A DNA stretch of 11,828 nucleotides from Geobacter sp. UBA1603. Its GTDB lineage: Bacteria > Desulfobacterota > Desulfuromonadia > Geobacterales > Pseudopelobacteraceae. The notes beneath the pieces were generated by a model. That model saw only the letters and a program-made list of their open reading frames with translations, ran no database searches and was not told the origin of the DNA. The translations under genes were made by a program, and so were the position numbers. Location of the stretch: positions 33,090 through 44,917 of the forward strand of contig DCNF01000090.1 in the NCBI GenBank assembly GCA_002322035.1. The letters run 5' to 3'. The stretch's first letter is position 1, and each line of letters opens with the position of its first letter. This document shows positions 6,496 through 11,828 of the stretch, in pieces.

Positions 6496-7623
6496 ATGGA
6501 ACGGATTTCCACCCCGCCACGCTTCGACTGGCAGCAGACCGTCGAGTCCCAAGGCATGCTGTACCACACCATCGATGGTGAAATGTACTGGGACGAGACC
6601 GCCTATTACTCGTTCAGCAGCAGTCAGATCGATGAACTTGAGTCTGCTACGGCAGAGCTCCATGAACTTTGCATCGCAGCTGCCGACCATGTCATCAGCA
6701 ACAAGCTCTATGAAACCCTACAGATTCCACCCCTGGCAGTCCCCCTGATAGAGCGGTCATGGGAAAACGACGAACCGTCAATTCTCGGCCGCTTTGACCT
6801 GGCATATGACGGCATCAGTCCGCCAAAGCTGCTTGAATATAATGCCGACACGCCCACTGCGCTCCTTGAAGCAAGCGTTATTCAGTGGTTCTGGCTCAAG
6901 GACCGCTTCCCCGATGCAGACCAGTTCAACTCGATCCATGAAAAACTGATCGACGGATGGAAAGCCCTGACGGCACATCTCGACCAGCCGCTCTTTTTCG
7001 GCTGCGTCAAAGAGGCCCCGGAGGATCTGGGAAACCTCGAATACCTGCGGGACACCGCCATCCAGGCCGGCCTGGAAACACAGCAAATTTTCATCGAAGA
7101 TATGGGGTACGATTCGGTCAACAGCCAGTTTGTCGACACGGCTGACACACCAGTCACATCGCTGTTCAAGCTTTATCCCTGGGAGTGGCTGATCAGTGAA
7201 TACTTCGGCCGGCATCTGGAGCCAAGCGGGATTACCATGATCGAACCGGCCTGGAAAATGATCTTGAGCAACAAAGGAATTTTGCCGATCCTCTGGGAGC
7301 TGAACCCGCGTCACCCCAACCTGCTGGAAGCCCGTTTCGATCAGGGTCACTTCCGGGACAACTTCGTCACCAAACCGTTTTTATCACGTGAAGGAGCCAA
7401 TATCACCGTCCATCGCGACGGGCAGACGCGGGAGTACAAGGGGAGCTATGCCGGCAAAGACCTGGTCTGGCAGGAACTGGCCCGGATCCCCTCTTTTGGG
7501 GGTGCCCGACCGGTGATCGGATCATGGATGATTTATGGAGAACCTGGCGGTATCGGCATCCGTGAAGACAACTCCGAGGTCACGACCAACACGAGTCGCT
7601 TCATACCCCATCTTTTCAGATAA
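6496..7623 (+). CDS. Glutathionylspermidine-synthase-like ATP-grasp enzyme (YgiC/YjfC family)
   Basis: A 375-residue ATP-grasp ligase of the GspS-synthetase family. The start at 6496 is set by alignment to the E. coli YgiC/YjfC beginning (MERxS...W); the frame is open upstream only because it runs across the preceding gene. Conserved pieces visible are GEMYWDETAYY (28-38), GRFDLAYDG (98-106), LLEYNADTPT (112-121), LFKLYPWEW (223-231), EPAWKMILSNKGILPILWE (250-268), TKPFLSREGAN (292-302) and GIGIRED...SRFIPH (352-372). R99, D101, E114 and N116 match GspS residues that bind substrate and magnesium; K260 and K293 match its ATP lysines. The amidase domain of bifunctional GspS is absent. The fold predicts ATP-dependent C-N ligation through an acyl phosphate. 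As I recall, E. coli YgiC and YjfC were reported to lack glutathionylspermidine synthase activity, so the real substrate is open. Confidence 0.9.
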   Translation: MERISTPPRFDWQQTVESQGMLYHTIDGEMYWDETAYYSFSSSQIDELESATAELHELCIAAADHVISNKLYETLQIPPLAVPLIERSWENDEPSILGRFDLAYDGISPPKLLEYNADTPTALLEASVIQWFWLKDRFPDADQFNSIHEKLIDGWKALTAHLDQPLFFGCVKEAPEDLGNLEYLRDTAIQAGLETQQIFIEDMGYDSVNSQFVDTADTPVTSLFKLYPWEWLISEYFGRHLEPSGITMIEPAWKMILSNKGILPILWELNPRHPNLLEARFDQGHFRDNFVTKPFLSREGANITVHRDGQTREYKGSYAGKDLVWQELARIPSFGGARPVIGSWMIYGEPGGIGIREDNSEVTTNTSRFIPHLFR

Positions 7624-7661
7624 CGCGGTTCACCACTACGCCTCAGCACAGGAGGATCACA

Positions 7662-8075
7662 ATGCACAGCACCCTGCTTGACTCACTGTCCGGACTACTT
7701 GACTTCTGCACATATTTCGGAGCTGCACTGGCATATACAGCCGTATTCTGCACCATTTACTGCAAAATCACACCCTACGACGAACTGAAACTGATTCGAG
7801 AAGGCAACAGCGCTCCAGCCATCAGCTTTGCAGGAGCGCTGATCGGTTTCATACTGCCGCTTTACAGTGCGATCACCCACAGTGTCGGGCTGATCGACAT
7901 GCTGATCTGGGCGCTGATTGCCATGATTGTTCAGTTTGCCGTGTTTGGTATGGTGCGGATCATGTTTCGTGATCTGGTCAACGATATCGAGCAAAACAGG
8001 GTCGGCGCCGCTACTTTGCTGGCATCCTTTTCGCTCGCCATCGGCATTCTCAATGCTGCCAGCATGACCTACTGA
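7662..8075 (+). CDS. DUF350 membrane protein (YjfL-like)
   Basis: A 137-residue integral membrane protein with four predicted helices, about residues 12-34, 52-72, 77-101 and 114-134. The sequence TPYDELKLIREGNSAPAISFAGALIGFILPL and the ending NAASMTY are characteristic of DUF350 proteins such as E. coli YjfL. The start has an excellent ribosome site (AGGAGG, 7 bases before ATG at 7662). It follows the ATP-grasp gene by 38 bases, and in E. coli yjfL lies beside yjfM and yjfC, so the three families recur together here. Function is unknown; a membrane partner or transporter for the ATP-grasp product is a guess from context only. Confidence 0.85.
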   Translation: MHSTLLDSLSGLLDFCTYFGAALAYTAVFCTIYCKITPYDELKLIREGNSAPAISFAGALIGFILPLYSAITHSVGLIDMLIWALIAMIVQFAVFGMVRIMFRDLVNDIEQNRVGAATLLASFSLAIGILNAASMTY

Positions 8076-8091
8076 CAACAAAAACCTCCCC

Positions 8092-9324
8092 ATGACACAC
8101 AGCCTCGACCGGATACTTGCCCAGGGAGCCATGCTGCATGATTCCGGCCGCTACCATGAGGCTCTGGCACTCTATGACCAGTATGCCCAGATATTCCAAA
8201 ACTCGGAATATTTTTGGAATAACCGTGCCAACACCCTGCTTGAACTGGGACTGCATCAGCAGGCATCTGAAAGCTATCGCCATGCTCTGCTGCTGGCTCC
8301 TGGGCTTGATGTTGCCAGGGTTGCCCTGGCCAGCTGCCTCCAGTCGCTGGGGGAGTATCAGGAAGCACTTGTTGAATGCGAAACCGTGCTCGCCCACTCC
8401 CCGAACAACGCCGAAGCCCATTGGAACCGTTCACTATTACTGTTGCTCGATGGGCACTACAGGGAAGGATGGCTTGAATACGAATGGCGCTGGAAAAAAC
8501 AACGCTTCACATCACCCCGGCGCGAGTACCCGCAACCGCTCTGGAGCGGTGAGGAAATCCATGGTAAAACCCTGCTCATCCATGCCGAACAGGGATTGGG
8601 CGACACGATCCAGTTCTGCCGGTACCTGCCGCTGCTGGTCCAGCGCGGCGCCTCAATTATCTTCGAGTGCCATACGCCTCTGACTGGGCTTATGCGAACC
8701 CTCGGAAACGGCATCACACCTGTTCCGTTCGGATCACCGCTCCCCCGCTTCGATCTCCACCTGCCGCTTCTCTCGCTGCCACTGATACTCAACACCACCC
8801 TGGCAACGATCCCGGCCAGCATCCCCTATCTGAAGCCACCATCAGACAAAACCGCTTTCTGGCGCAGCATCATTCCTTGCGATCGTCAAAAAAAAATCGG
8901 AGTCTGCTGGGCCGGCAAAACATATCCAGACCCCGGCAGATCCTGCCCTCCTGAACTGCTTAATGGCCTGACCTCTCAAACCGCTGCTGGATGGTACTCG
9001 CTGCAGGCCGACTCTGCCCTGCCAGCCCCGCACGGCATCATTGACCTCTCATCGCAATTACTCGATTTTTCCGATACGGCAGCCATGCTTGTCATGCTTG
9101 ACCTTATCGTAACCATCGACACGTCGGTCGCCCATCTGGCCGGAGCACTCGGCAAAGATACCCTGCTCATGCTCCCTTTTTCAGCAGACTGGCGCTGGCT
9201 CACAGGCCGGCGGGACTCACCCTGGTATCCGACCATGAAGATTTTCCGGCAACCATCGGCAGGTGACTGGCCTGCGGTCATTGCCGATATCGGCAATCAT
9301 CTGCAATCGTCCGGAATCACGTGA
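8092..9324 (+). CDS. TPR protein with GT-B glycosyltransferase-like C-terminal domain
   Basis: A 410-residue, probably cytoplasmic protein. Residues 5-105 contain about three tetratricopeptide repeats (GRYHEALALYDQYAQI, GLHQQASESYRHALLLAP, GEYQEALVECETVLAHSP). The signature GWLEYEWRW (126-134) marks the junction in a common bacterial family of TPR proteins fused to a glycosyltransferase family 9/41-like domain. The C-terminal half shows AEQGLGDTIQFCRY (165-178), GVCWAG (270-275), YSLQ (302-305), DLSSQLLDFSDTAAML (318-333) and DTSVAHLAGALG (343-354), the last typical of the nucleotide-sugar side of heptosyltransferase-like GT-B enzymes. Donor and acceptor are unknown. It starts 16 bases after the DUF350 stop with no obvious Shine-Dalgarno sequence (the upstream ACCTCCCC is pyrimidine-rich), so its translation may depend on coupling. 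Whether it works with the preceding trio is undetermined. Confidence 0.88.
   Translation: MTHSLDRILAQGAMLHDSGRYHEALALYDQYAQIFQNSEYFWNNRANTLLELGLHQQASESYRHALLLAPGLDVARVALASCLQSLGEYQEALVECETVLAHSPNNAEAHWNRSLLLLLDGHYREGWLEYEWRWKKQRFTSPRREYPQPLWSGEEIHGKTLLIHAEQGLGDTIQFCRYLPLLVQRGASIIFECHTPLTGLMRTLGNGITPVPFGSPLPRFDLHLPLLSLPLILNTTLATIPASIPYLKPPSDKTAFWRSIIPCDRQKKIGVCWAGKTYPDPGRSCPPELLNGLTSQTAAGWYSLQADSALPAPHGIIDLSSQLLDFSDTAAMLVMLDLIVTIDTSVAHLAGALGKDTLLMLPFSADWRWLTGRRDSPWYPTMKIFRQPSAGDWPAVIADIGNHLQSSGIT
9280..9297. repeat. Perfect 18-base palindrome upstream of a predicted promoter
   Basis: ATTGCCGATATCGGCAAT reads identically on both strands. It lies inside the last codons of the TPR-glycosyltransferase gene, about 67 bases upstream of the predicted start of transcription for the coiled-coil gene pair. 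That spacing would suit an activator or repressor dimer site, but the sequence also encodes part of the protein. Confidence 0.5.
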
Positions 9325-9349
9325 CGGAACAGACAAAATCGGGTATAGT
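9321..9349 (+). promoter_or_regulatory. Predicted sigma70 promoter for the coiled-coil gene pair
   Basis: A -35-like GTGACG (9321-9326) is followed by a 17-base spacer and -10 TATAGT (9344-9349). Transcription would begin near 9356, about 24 bases before the ATG at 9380. The -35 overlaps the stop codon of the TPR-glycosyltransferase gene, so the pair may be partly uncoupled from the upstream genes. Confidence 0.5.
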
Positions 9350-9379
9350 CATATTCTAAAAAAACTGCAGGAGGTCTCC

Positions 9380-9748
9380 ATGAACGTTTTCCTATCGGCA
9401 GCACTGTTCCTCGTACTTCTCGGCGTCGGCACCGTATATGCGGCCCCTGCTGACCGGATCAGCAAAGTCGAGAGTTCGGTTGCCAAATCGGCGGCCGGCA
9501 AAGCGGGGGAATACTCAAAAGATCTGCTTGATGCAGCCCAGGCAAGCATATCCGCTGCCCAGGCGGCTGCACGGGCCGGACGGGACAAAGAATCCCAGCA
9601 GAAACTCGATCTGGCGGAATTGCAGCTGTCAGCCGCCGAGGTCAAAGCAGCCGAGAAAGAATTGATCGAACTGCTGGCGGTAAAAAGGGCCGAGCTGAAA
9701 AAACTGGAAGCCCAGCTGGAAAAATACCGCCAGGGGGAGGACAAATAA
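9380..9748 (+). CDS. Small secreted alpha-helical (coiled-coil) protein, DUF4398-like
   Basis: A 122-residue exported protein. The ATG at 9380 is chosen over an upstream ATG (9263) because GGAGG lies 7 bases before it and a Sec signal peptide begins at once (MNVFLSAALFLVLLGVGTVYA, cleavage near residue 22). The mature part is almost wholly helical, rich in Ala, Lys, Glu and Gln. It contains LLDAAQASISAAQAAARAGRDKESQQKLDLAELQLSAAE-type helices like those in DUF4398 proteins, and a coiled coil at the end (about 80-120). No catalytic motif is seen. It is 1 base upstream of a second, longer protein of the same kind, so the two likely act together in the periplasm. I do not recognise a specific function; a structural or envelope-associated role is inferred from composition only. 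Confidence 0.8.
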   Translation: MNVFLSAALFLVLLGVGTVYAAPADRISKVESSVAKSAAGKAGEYSKDLLDAAQASISAAQAAARAGRDKESQQKLDLAELQLSAAEVKAAEKELIELLAVKRAELKKLEAQLEKYRQGEDK

Positions 9749-9749
9749 T

Positions 9750-10523
9750 ATGAAAACGATACAGGCCCTCACCGTCGCAGTTGTGCTTACGGCCACAACA
9801 ACCGCCTGGTGCTTTGAAAAAGACAAGACACAGATCAGGATAGATGCGGCAGCTACCGCCATCGAAGCCACCTCTGCCAGAGCAAAGGGGAGTCAGGATG
9901 CCGGAAGCGATCTTGACCAGGCTCGCTCCTACCTTAAACAAGCGCAGGAAAGTTATCAGAAAGGCAAGCAGCTGTTCGGATTCGGCGGGCTTAAACCTGA
10001 AGCAGAGCAGGAGATCATCGGCTTGCTTGATATGGCCGATCTTGCTATGGTCATGGCAACATCCCGAATGGAAAAAGCACGGGCTGCCTCTGATCTGGAA
10101 CCGATCGAGAAACAGATGGCCGTCGTAAAAGCCAAAATCAAGATTTTTGAAGACCGGAAAGCCGAGTTGGAAAAATTGAGAGCCGATGCATCCAAGTACC
10201 AGGCCGTCGCCAAGGAGATCGAGACCTTAAAGGCTGAAAAGGAAGCTCTTACGGCGCAGGTTAAGCAGTTGACAGAAGAGAGGGTCGCCGCAGACAAGCT
10301 GAAAACGCAAAACAGCGAGCAGGCACGGGCACTCGAAGAGGCAAAGGGGCGTATCAATCGCCTGACGGAACAGCTTGAAGCAGCAAAAGCCGAGCGCCGC
10401 ACCGCACCGGCGGAACCGACACCAGCACCCTCCCCCAGCGCCAAGCCGGCACAACCCGCCGCTTCAGCAGAACCACCGGCTCAGCCGGCCTCAACTGAAA
10501 AAGCACCTGGAAGCACCCTATGA
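9750..10523 (+). CDS. Secreted coiled-coil protein with Pro/Ala-rich tail
   Basis: A 257-residue exported protein. Residues 1-21 form a signal peptide (MKTIQALTVAVVLTATTTAWC). Region 25-120 is helical with DUF4398-like segments (SDLDQARSYLKQAQESYQKGKQ, LLDMADLAMVMATSRMEKARA) resembling the preceding protein. A long coiled coil follows at about 125-215, with heptads such as EIETLKAEKEALTAQVKQLTEE. The C-terminal 40 residues are low-complexity Pro, Ala and Ser, typical of a flexible or cell-wall-spanning linker. GGAGG lies 9 bases before the ATG, and only 1 base separates it from the stop of the upstream gene. No OmpA-type peptidoglycan-binding domain is attached, unlike some DUF4398 relatives. 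Its function is unknown. Confidence 0.82.
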   Translation: MKTIQALTVAVVLTATTTAWCFEKDKTQIRIDAAATAIEATSARAKGSQDAGSDLDQARSYLKQAQESYQKGKQLFGFGGLKPEAEQEIIGLLDMADLAMVMATSRMEKARAASDLEPIEKQMAVVKAKIKIFEDRKAELEKLRADASKYQAVAKEIETLKAEKEALTAQVKQLTEERVAADKLKTQNSEQARALEEAKGRINRLTEQLEAAKAERRTAPAEPTPAPSPSAKPAQPAASAEPPAQPASTEKAPGSTL

Positions 10524-10561
10524 GCAGCACCCGGCTTTGGGCTGCACCTGACTGTACCTGA
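10520..10561 (+). CDS. Possible 13-codon mini-ORF linking the coiled-coil gene to the transporter gene
   Basis: ATG at 10520-10522 overlaps the upstream stop as ATGA. The frame encodes MSSTRLWAAPDCT and ends in TGA at 10559-10561, which overlaps the transporter ATG as TGATG. The mini-ORF thus fills the whole 37-base gap and abuts a gene on each side. The transporter start has no Shine-Dalgarno sequence, so ribosomes finishing this ORF could re-initiate there. Chance is possible for so short a frame. Confidence 0.3.
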   Translation: MSSTRLWAAPDCT

Positions 10562-11478
10562 TGACAGACCCCAATACACAGACACCAGAGCGGCCCTCCC
10601 AGGGCCGCATCTATTTTTTTCTAATCCTGACAACATTCTTCTGGGGCGGCAGCTTTCTGTTTACCAAAGTTGGCGTTTCAGAGGTTGCACCCCAGCACTT
10701 CATCCTGATTCGCTTCAGCCTGGCGAGCCTTATCATGGCAGCTGTATTTGCCCGCCGTCTGAAACACCTGCACCGCGGGATCCTGAAACGGGGGATGATC
10801 GTTGGAACCGTTCTGGGGCTCACCAATGTGAGTTTTGTCTTTGGTATACAAGGTACCAGCATCTCGCGGGCCGGAGTTCTCAACAATCTGTTCGTGCTGT
10901 TTATCCCCCTGATTACCAAAACAGTCTGGCGCGACCGAATCGGCGGCAGCAATCTGGCCGGGATTGCTCTGGCAGCCTGGGGCATCTGGCTTCTGGCCAG
11001 CGGCGGTCAGGGGTTTAACCGCGGCGACCTGGTTTCGACCTTCTGTGCCCTTATGATAGCCTGCCACATTATTGCCGTCTCAAAAGTACTGCGTGACGAT
11101 GACGTCTACCTGATTTCACTTATCCAGTTTGCAACCGTTGCCCTTATTGCCGCTGCCGCCACTGCAGTCCTACCGGCGGCTCCGCTGACATTTACGGCCA
11201 CCTCGCTTGGTGCGGCCGCCTATTGTGCCATCTTTCCTACCATCATCTGCTTCACCATCCAGAACAGCTTTCAACGCTATGTCACTCCAACCAGAGCCGG
11301 GCTGGTCTACACCCTTGACCCGGTCTGGAGCCTTCTGGCCGGATTTCTCGTACTGGGCGAGCGCCTCTCTCCCCGCGAATGGATCGGGTGTGGCCTGATA
11401 TTCATGGCAGCTCTCTTGCCATTGACATTCAGAACCATCGCTGAAAGCCGGCTTCTGAAGCGCTACACCACAAACTGA
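10561..11478 (+). CDS. EamA/DMT-family inner-membrane transporter
   Basis: A 305-residue membrane protein with two EamA repeats (about 17-146 and 155-289), each of five helices, ten in all. The first repeat opens with FFLILTTFFWGGSFLFTKVG, the usual drug/metabolite transporter motif. The second ends with LDPVWSLLAGFLVLGERLSPREWIGCGLI, the conserved E/D-P-V...LGE signature of the family. Members export or import small metabolites, amino acids or toxic compounds; the substrate cannot be predicted. The ATG at 10561 lacks a ribosome site, and an in-frame stop lies 12 bases upstream, so the start cannot be much earlier. It may be read through from the coiled-coil pair. No terminator is visible in the 65 bases before the tRNA gene. 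Confidence 0.9.
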   Translation: MTDPNTQTPERPSQGRIYFFLILTTFFWGGSFLFTKVGVSEVAPQHFILIRFSLASLIMAAVFARRLKHLHRGILKRGMIVGTVLGLTNVSFVFGIQGTSISRAGVLNNLFVLFIPLITKTVWRDRIGGSNLAGIALAAWGIWLLASGGQGFNRGDLVSTFCALMIACHIIAVSKVLRDDDVYLISLIQFATVALIAAAATAVLPAAPLTFTATSLGAAAYCAIFPTIICFTIQNSFQRYVTPTRAGLVYTLDPVWSLLAGFLVLGERLSPREWIGCGLIFMAALLPLTFRTIAESRLLKRYTTN

Positions 11479-11500
11479 CCGGTCTATTGTCACATCTCAC

Positions 11501-11529
11501 TTGAGTTTTGAATAAAAAAGAGATAGAGT
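11501..11529 (+). promoter_or_regulatory. Predicted promoter of the tRNA-Ser gene
   Basis: -35 TTGAGT (11501-11506), a 17-base spacer, and -10 TAGAGT (11524-11529). Transcription would start near 11536, leaving a leader of about 8 bases before the mature tRNA. The match is moderate at both boxes. Confidence 0.5.
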
Positions 11530-11543
11530 GTTTATCTTTTCAA

Positions 11544-11632
11544 GGAGAGATGGCCGAGTGGTCGAAGGCGCTTGACTCGAAATCAAGTATACCCTCCGGG
11601 TATCTAGGGTTCGAATCCCTATCTCTCCGCCA
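11544..11632 (+). tRNA. tRNA-Ser (anticodon CGA)
   Basis: The 89 bases fold as a class II tRNA. The acceptor stem pairs GGAGAGA (11544-11550) with TCTCTCC (11622-11628), followed by discriminator G and an encoded CCA (11630-11632). The anticodon stem pairs CTTGA with TCAAG around the loop CTCGAAA, giving anticodon CGA, which reads UCG serine codons. A long variable arm (TACCC-TCC-GGGTA) and the T arm (TAGGG, TTCGAAT, CCCTA) are clear. The long variable arm and GGCCGAGTGGTCGAAGGC D-arm region are typical of serine tRNAs. Confidence 0.97.
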
Positions 11633-11665
11633 CAAACTAATCCGACAACGTACGGATGAATACAG

Positions 11666-11699
11666 AAACCCGCTAGAAATGGCGGGTTTTTCTGTTTCT
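11666..11699 (+). terminator. Rho-independent terminator after tRNA-Ser
   Basis: AAACCCGC (11666-11673) pairs with GCGGGTTT (11682-11689) around an 8-base loop, and the T-rich tract TTTTTCTGTTTCT follows. It lies 34 bases after the tRNA and points the same way. Confidence 0.85.
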
Positions 11700-11727
11700 G
11701 GTGTCCGGAATAGTCCATGTATGTACG

Positions 11728-11756
11728 TTGACAGCCGGGGTGTCTGGGGGTACAAT
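11728..11756 (+). promoter_or_regulatory. Near-consensus sigma70 promoter with no gene of its own
   Basis: TTGACA (11728-11733, perfect -35), a 17-base spacer, and TACAAT (11751-11756, five of six -10 bases). It is the best promoter match in the window. Transcription would start near 11763, four bases before the probable insertion-sequence end at 11767, so the gene it originally served may have been displaced. Confidence 0.65.
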
Positions 11757-11766
11757 TATCGTAAAT

Positions 11767-11828
11767 TGTGAATCGGCGTGCAAAAATGACCCACCTTTAG
11801 CCTAAATCGGCGTCCAAATTGACCCACC
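11767..11828. mobile_element. Probable left end of an IS21-family insertion sequence (continues beyond the window)
   Basis: From TGTG at 11767 the sequence holds two near-identical direct repeats, 11771-11795 and 11805-11828. Each opens with AATCGGCGT and ends with TGACCCACC, differing only in the middle, with a period of 34 bases. Multiple terminal repeats of the form GTGCAAAAATGACCC, beginning after a TGT tip, are typical of IS21-family ends and are thought to bind the IstA transposase. No transposase is within the window, so this rests on the repeats alone. The IS boundary at 11767 is my inference. Confidence 0.6.

Noticed and set aside
6778..7350. Leftward open frame of 190 codons
   Set aside because: It lies wholly within the conserved ATP-grasp gene on the other strand and has no family features.
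8191..8220. Inverted repeats ATTCCAAAA / TTTTGGAAT within the TPR region
   Set aside because: They are inside a conserved coding sequence, far from any start or end, and have no U-tract; most likely chance.
9349..10444. Two leftward Ser/Ala-rich open frames
   Set aside because: They are antisense shadows of the Ala/Lys/Glu-rich coiled-coil genes, whose codon bias keeps the opposite strand open.
10524..10547. Hairpin-like GCAGCACCC...GGGCTGC before the transporter gene
   Set aside because: It has no T-tract and is interrupted, so it is not a convincing terminator; the mini-ORF overlap explains the gap better.
11508..11771. Open frames on both strands across the tRNA gene
   Set aside because: They run through a clear tRNA and terminator; they are not genes.

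Overview
The window looks like a chromosomal segment of a Gram-negative, cytochrome-rich bacterium, most likely Desulfuromonadales/Geobacter-like. The grounds are a secreted multihaem c-type cytochrome next to an NHL beta-propeller lipoprotein and a parvulin foldase, an AmrS-type radical SAM enzyme, several lipoprotein and Sec signal peptides, and moderately GC-rich coding DNA. This placement is inferred from gene content; no ribosomal marker is present.

Left half (1-5943) is read entirely leftwards. A strong-looking sigma70 promoter (5997-6025) drives a type II NADH dehydrogenase-like flavoprotein, whose end overlaps the AmrS radical SAM gene by 8 bases. After a 114-base gap comes a tightly packed operon: secreted PpiC/SurA-type prolyl isomerase, soluble DPM1-like polyprenyl-phosphate mannosyltransferase, a 61-residue two-helix membrane protein, a six-bladed NHL propeller lipoprotein, and a multihaem cytochrome cut by the window edge. 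Three of its four junctions are 4-base stop/start overlaps and the fourth is a 12-base gap, so it reads as one co-translated unit for making, and perhaps modifying, an exported electron carrier.

Right half (6170-11478) is read rightwards. First is a trio matching the E. coli ygiBC/yjfMCL families: a short DUF1190 lipoprotein, a glutathionylspermidine-synthase-like ATP-grasp enzyme and a DUF350 membrane protein. It is followed by a TPR protein with a GT-B glycosyltransferase-like C-terminal half. A predicted promoter inside the end of that gene, with a perfect 18-base palindrome upstream, precedes two adjacent secreted coiled-coil proteins. An EamA-family transporter follows, possibly coupled to them through a 13-codon mini-ORF.

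Right edge (11479-11828): a tRNA-Ser(CGA) gene with its own promoter and terminator, then a near-consensus promoter with no gene of its own. Eleven bases beyond its -10 box begins a pair of direct repeats resembling the end of an IS21-family insertion sequence that continues outside the window. There is no CRISPR array, phage module or recognisable defence island. The most promising unexplained points are the DPM1-like enzyme with its small membrane partner inside a cytochrome operon, the compact DUF1190/ATP-grasp/DUF350 trio, and the promoter apparently separated from its gene by an insertion.
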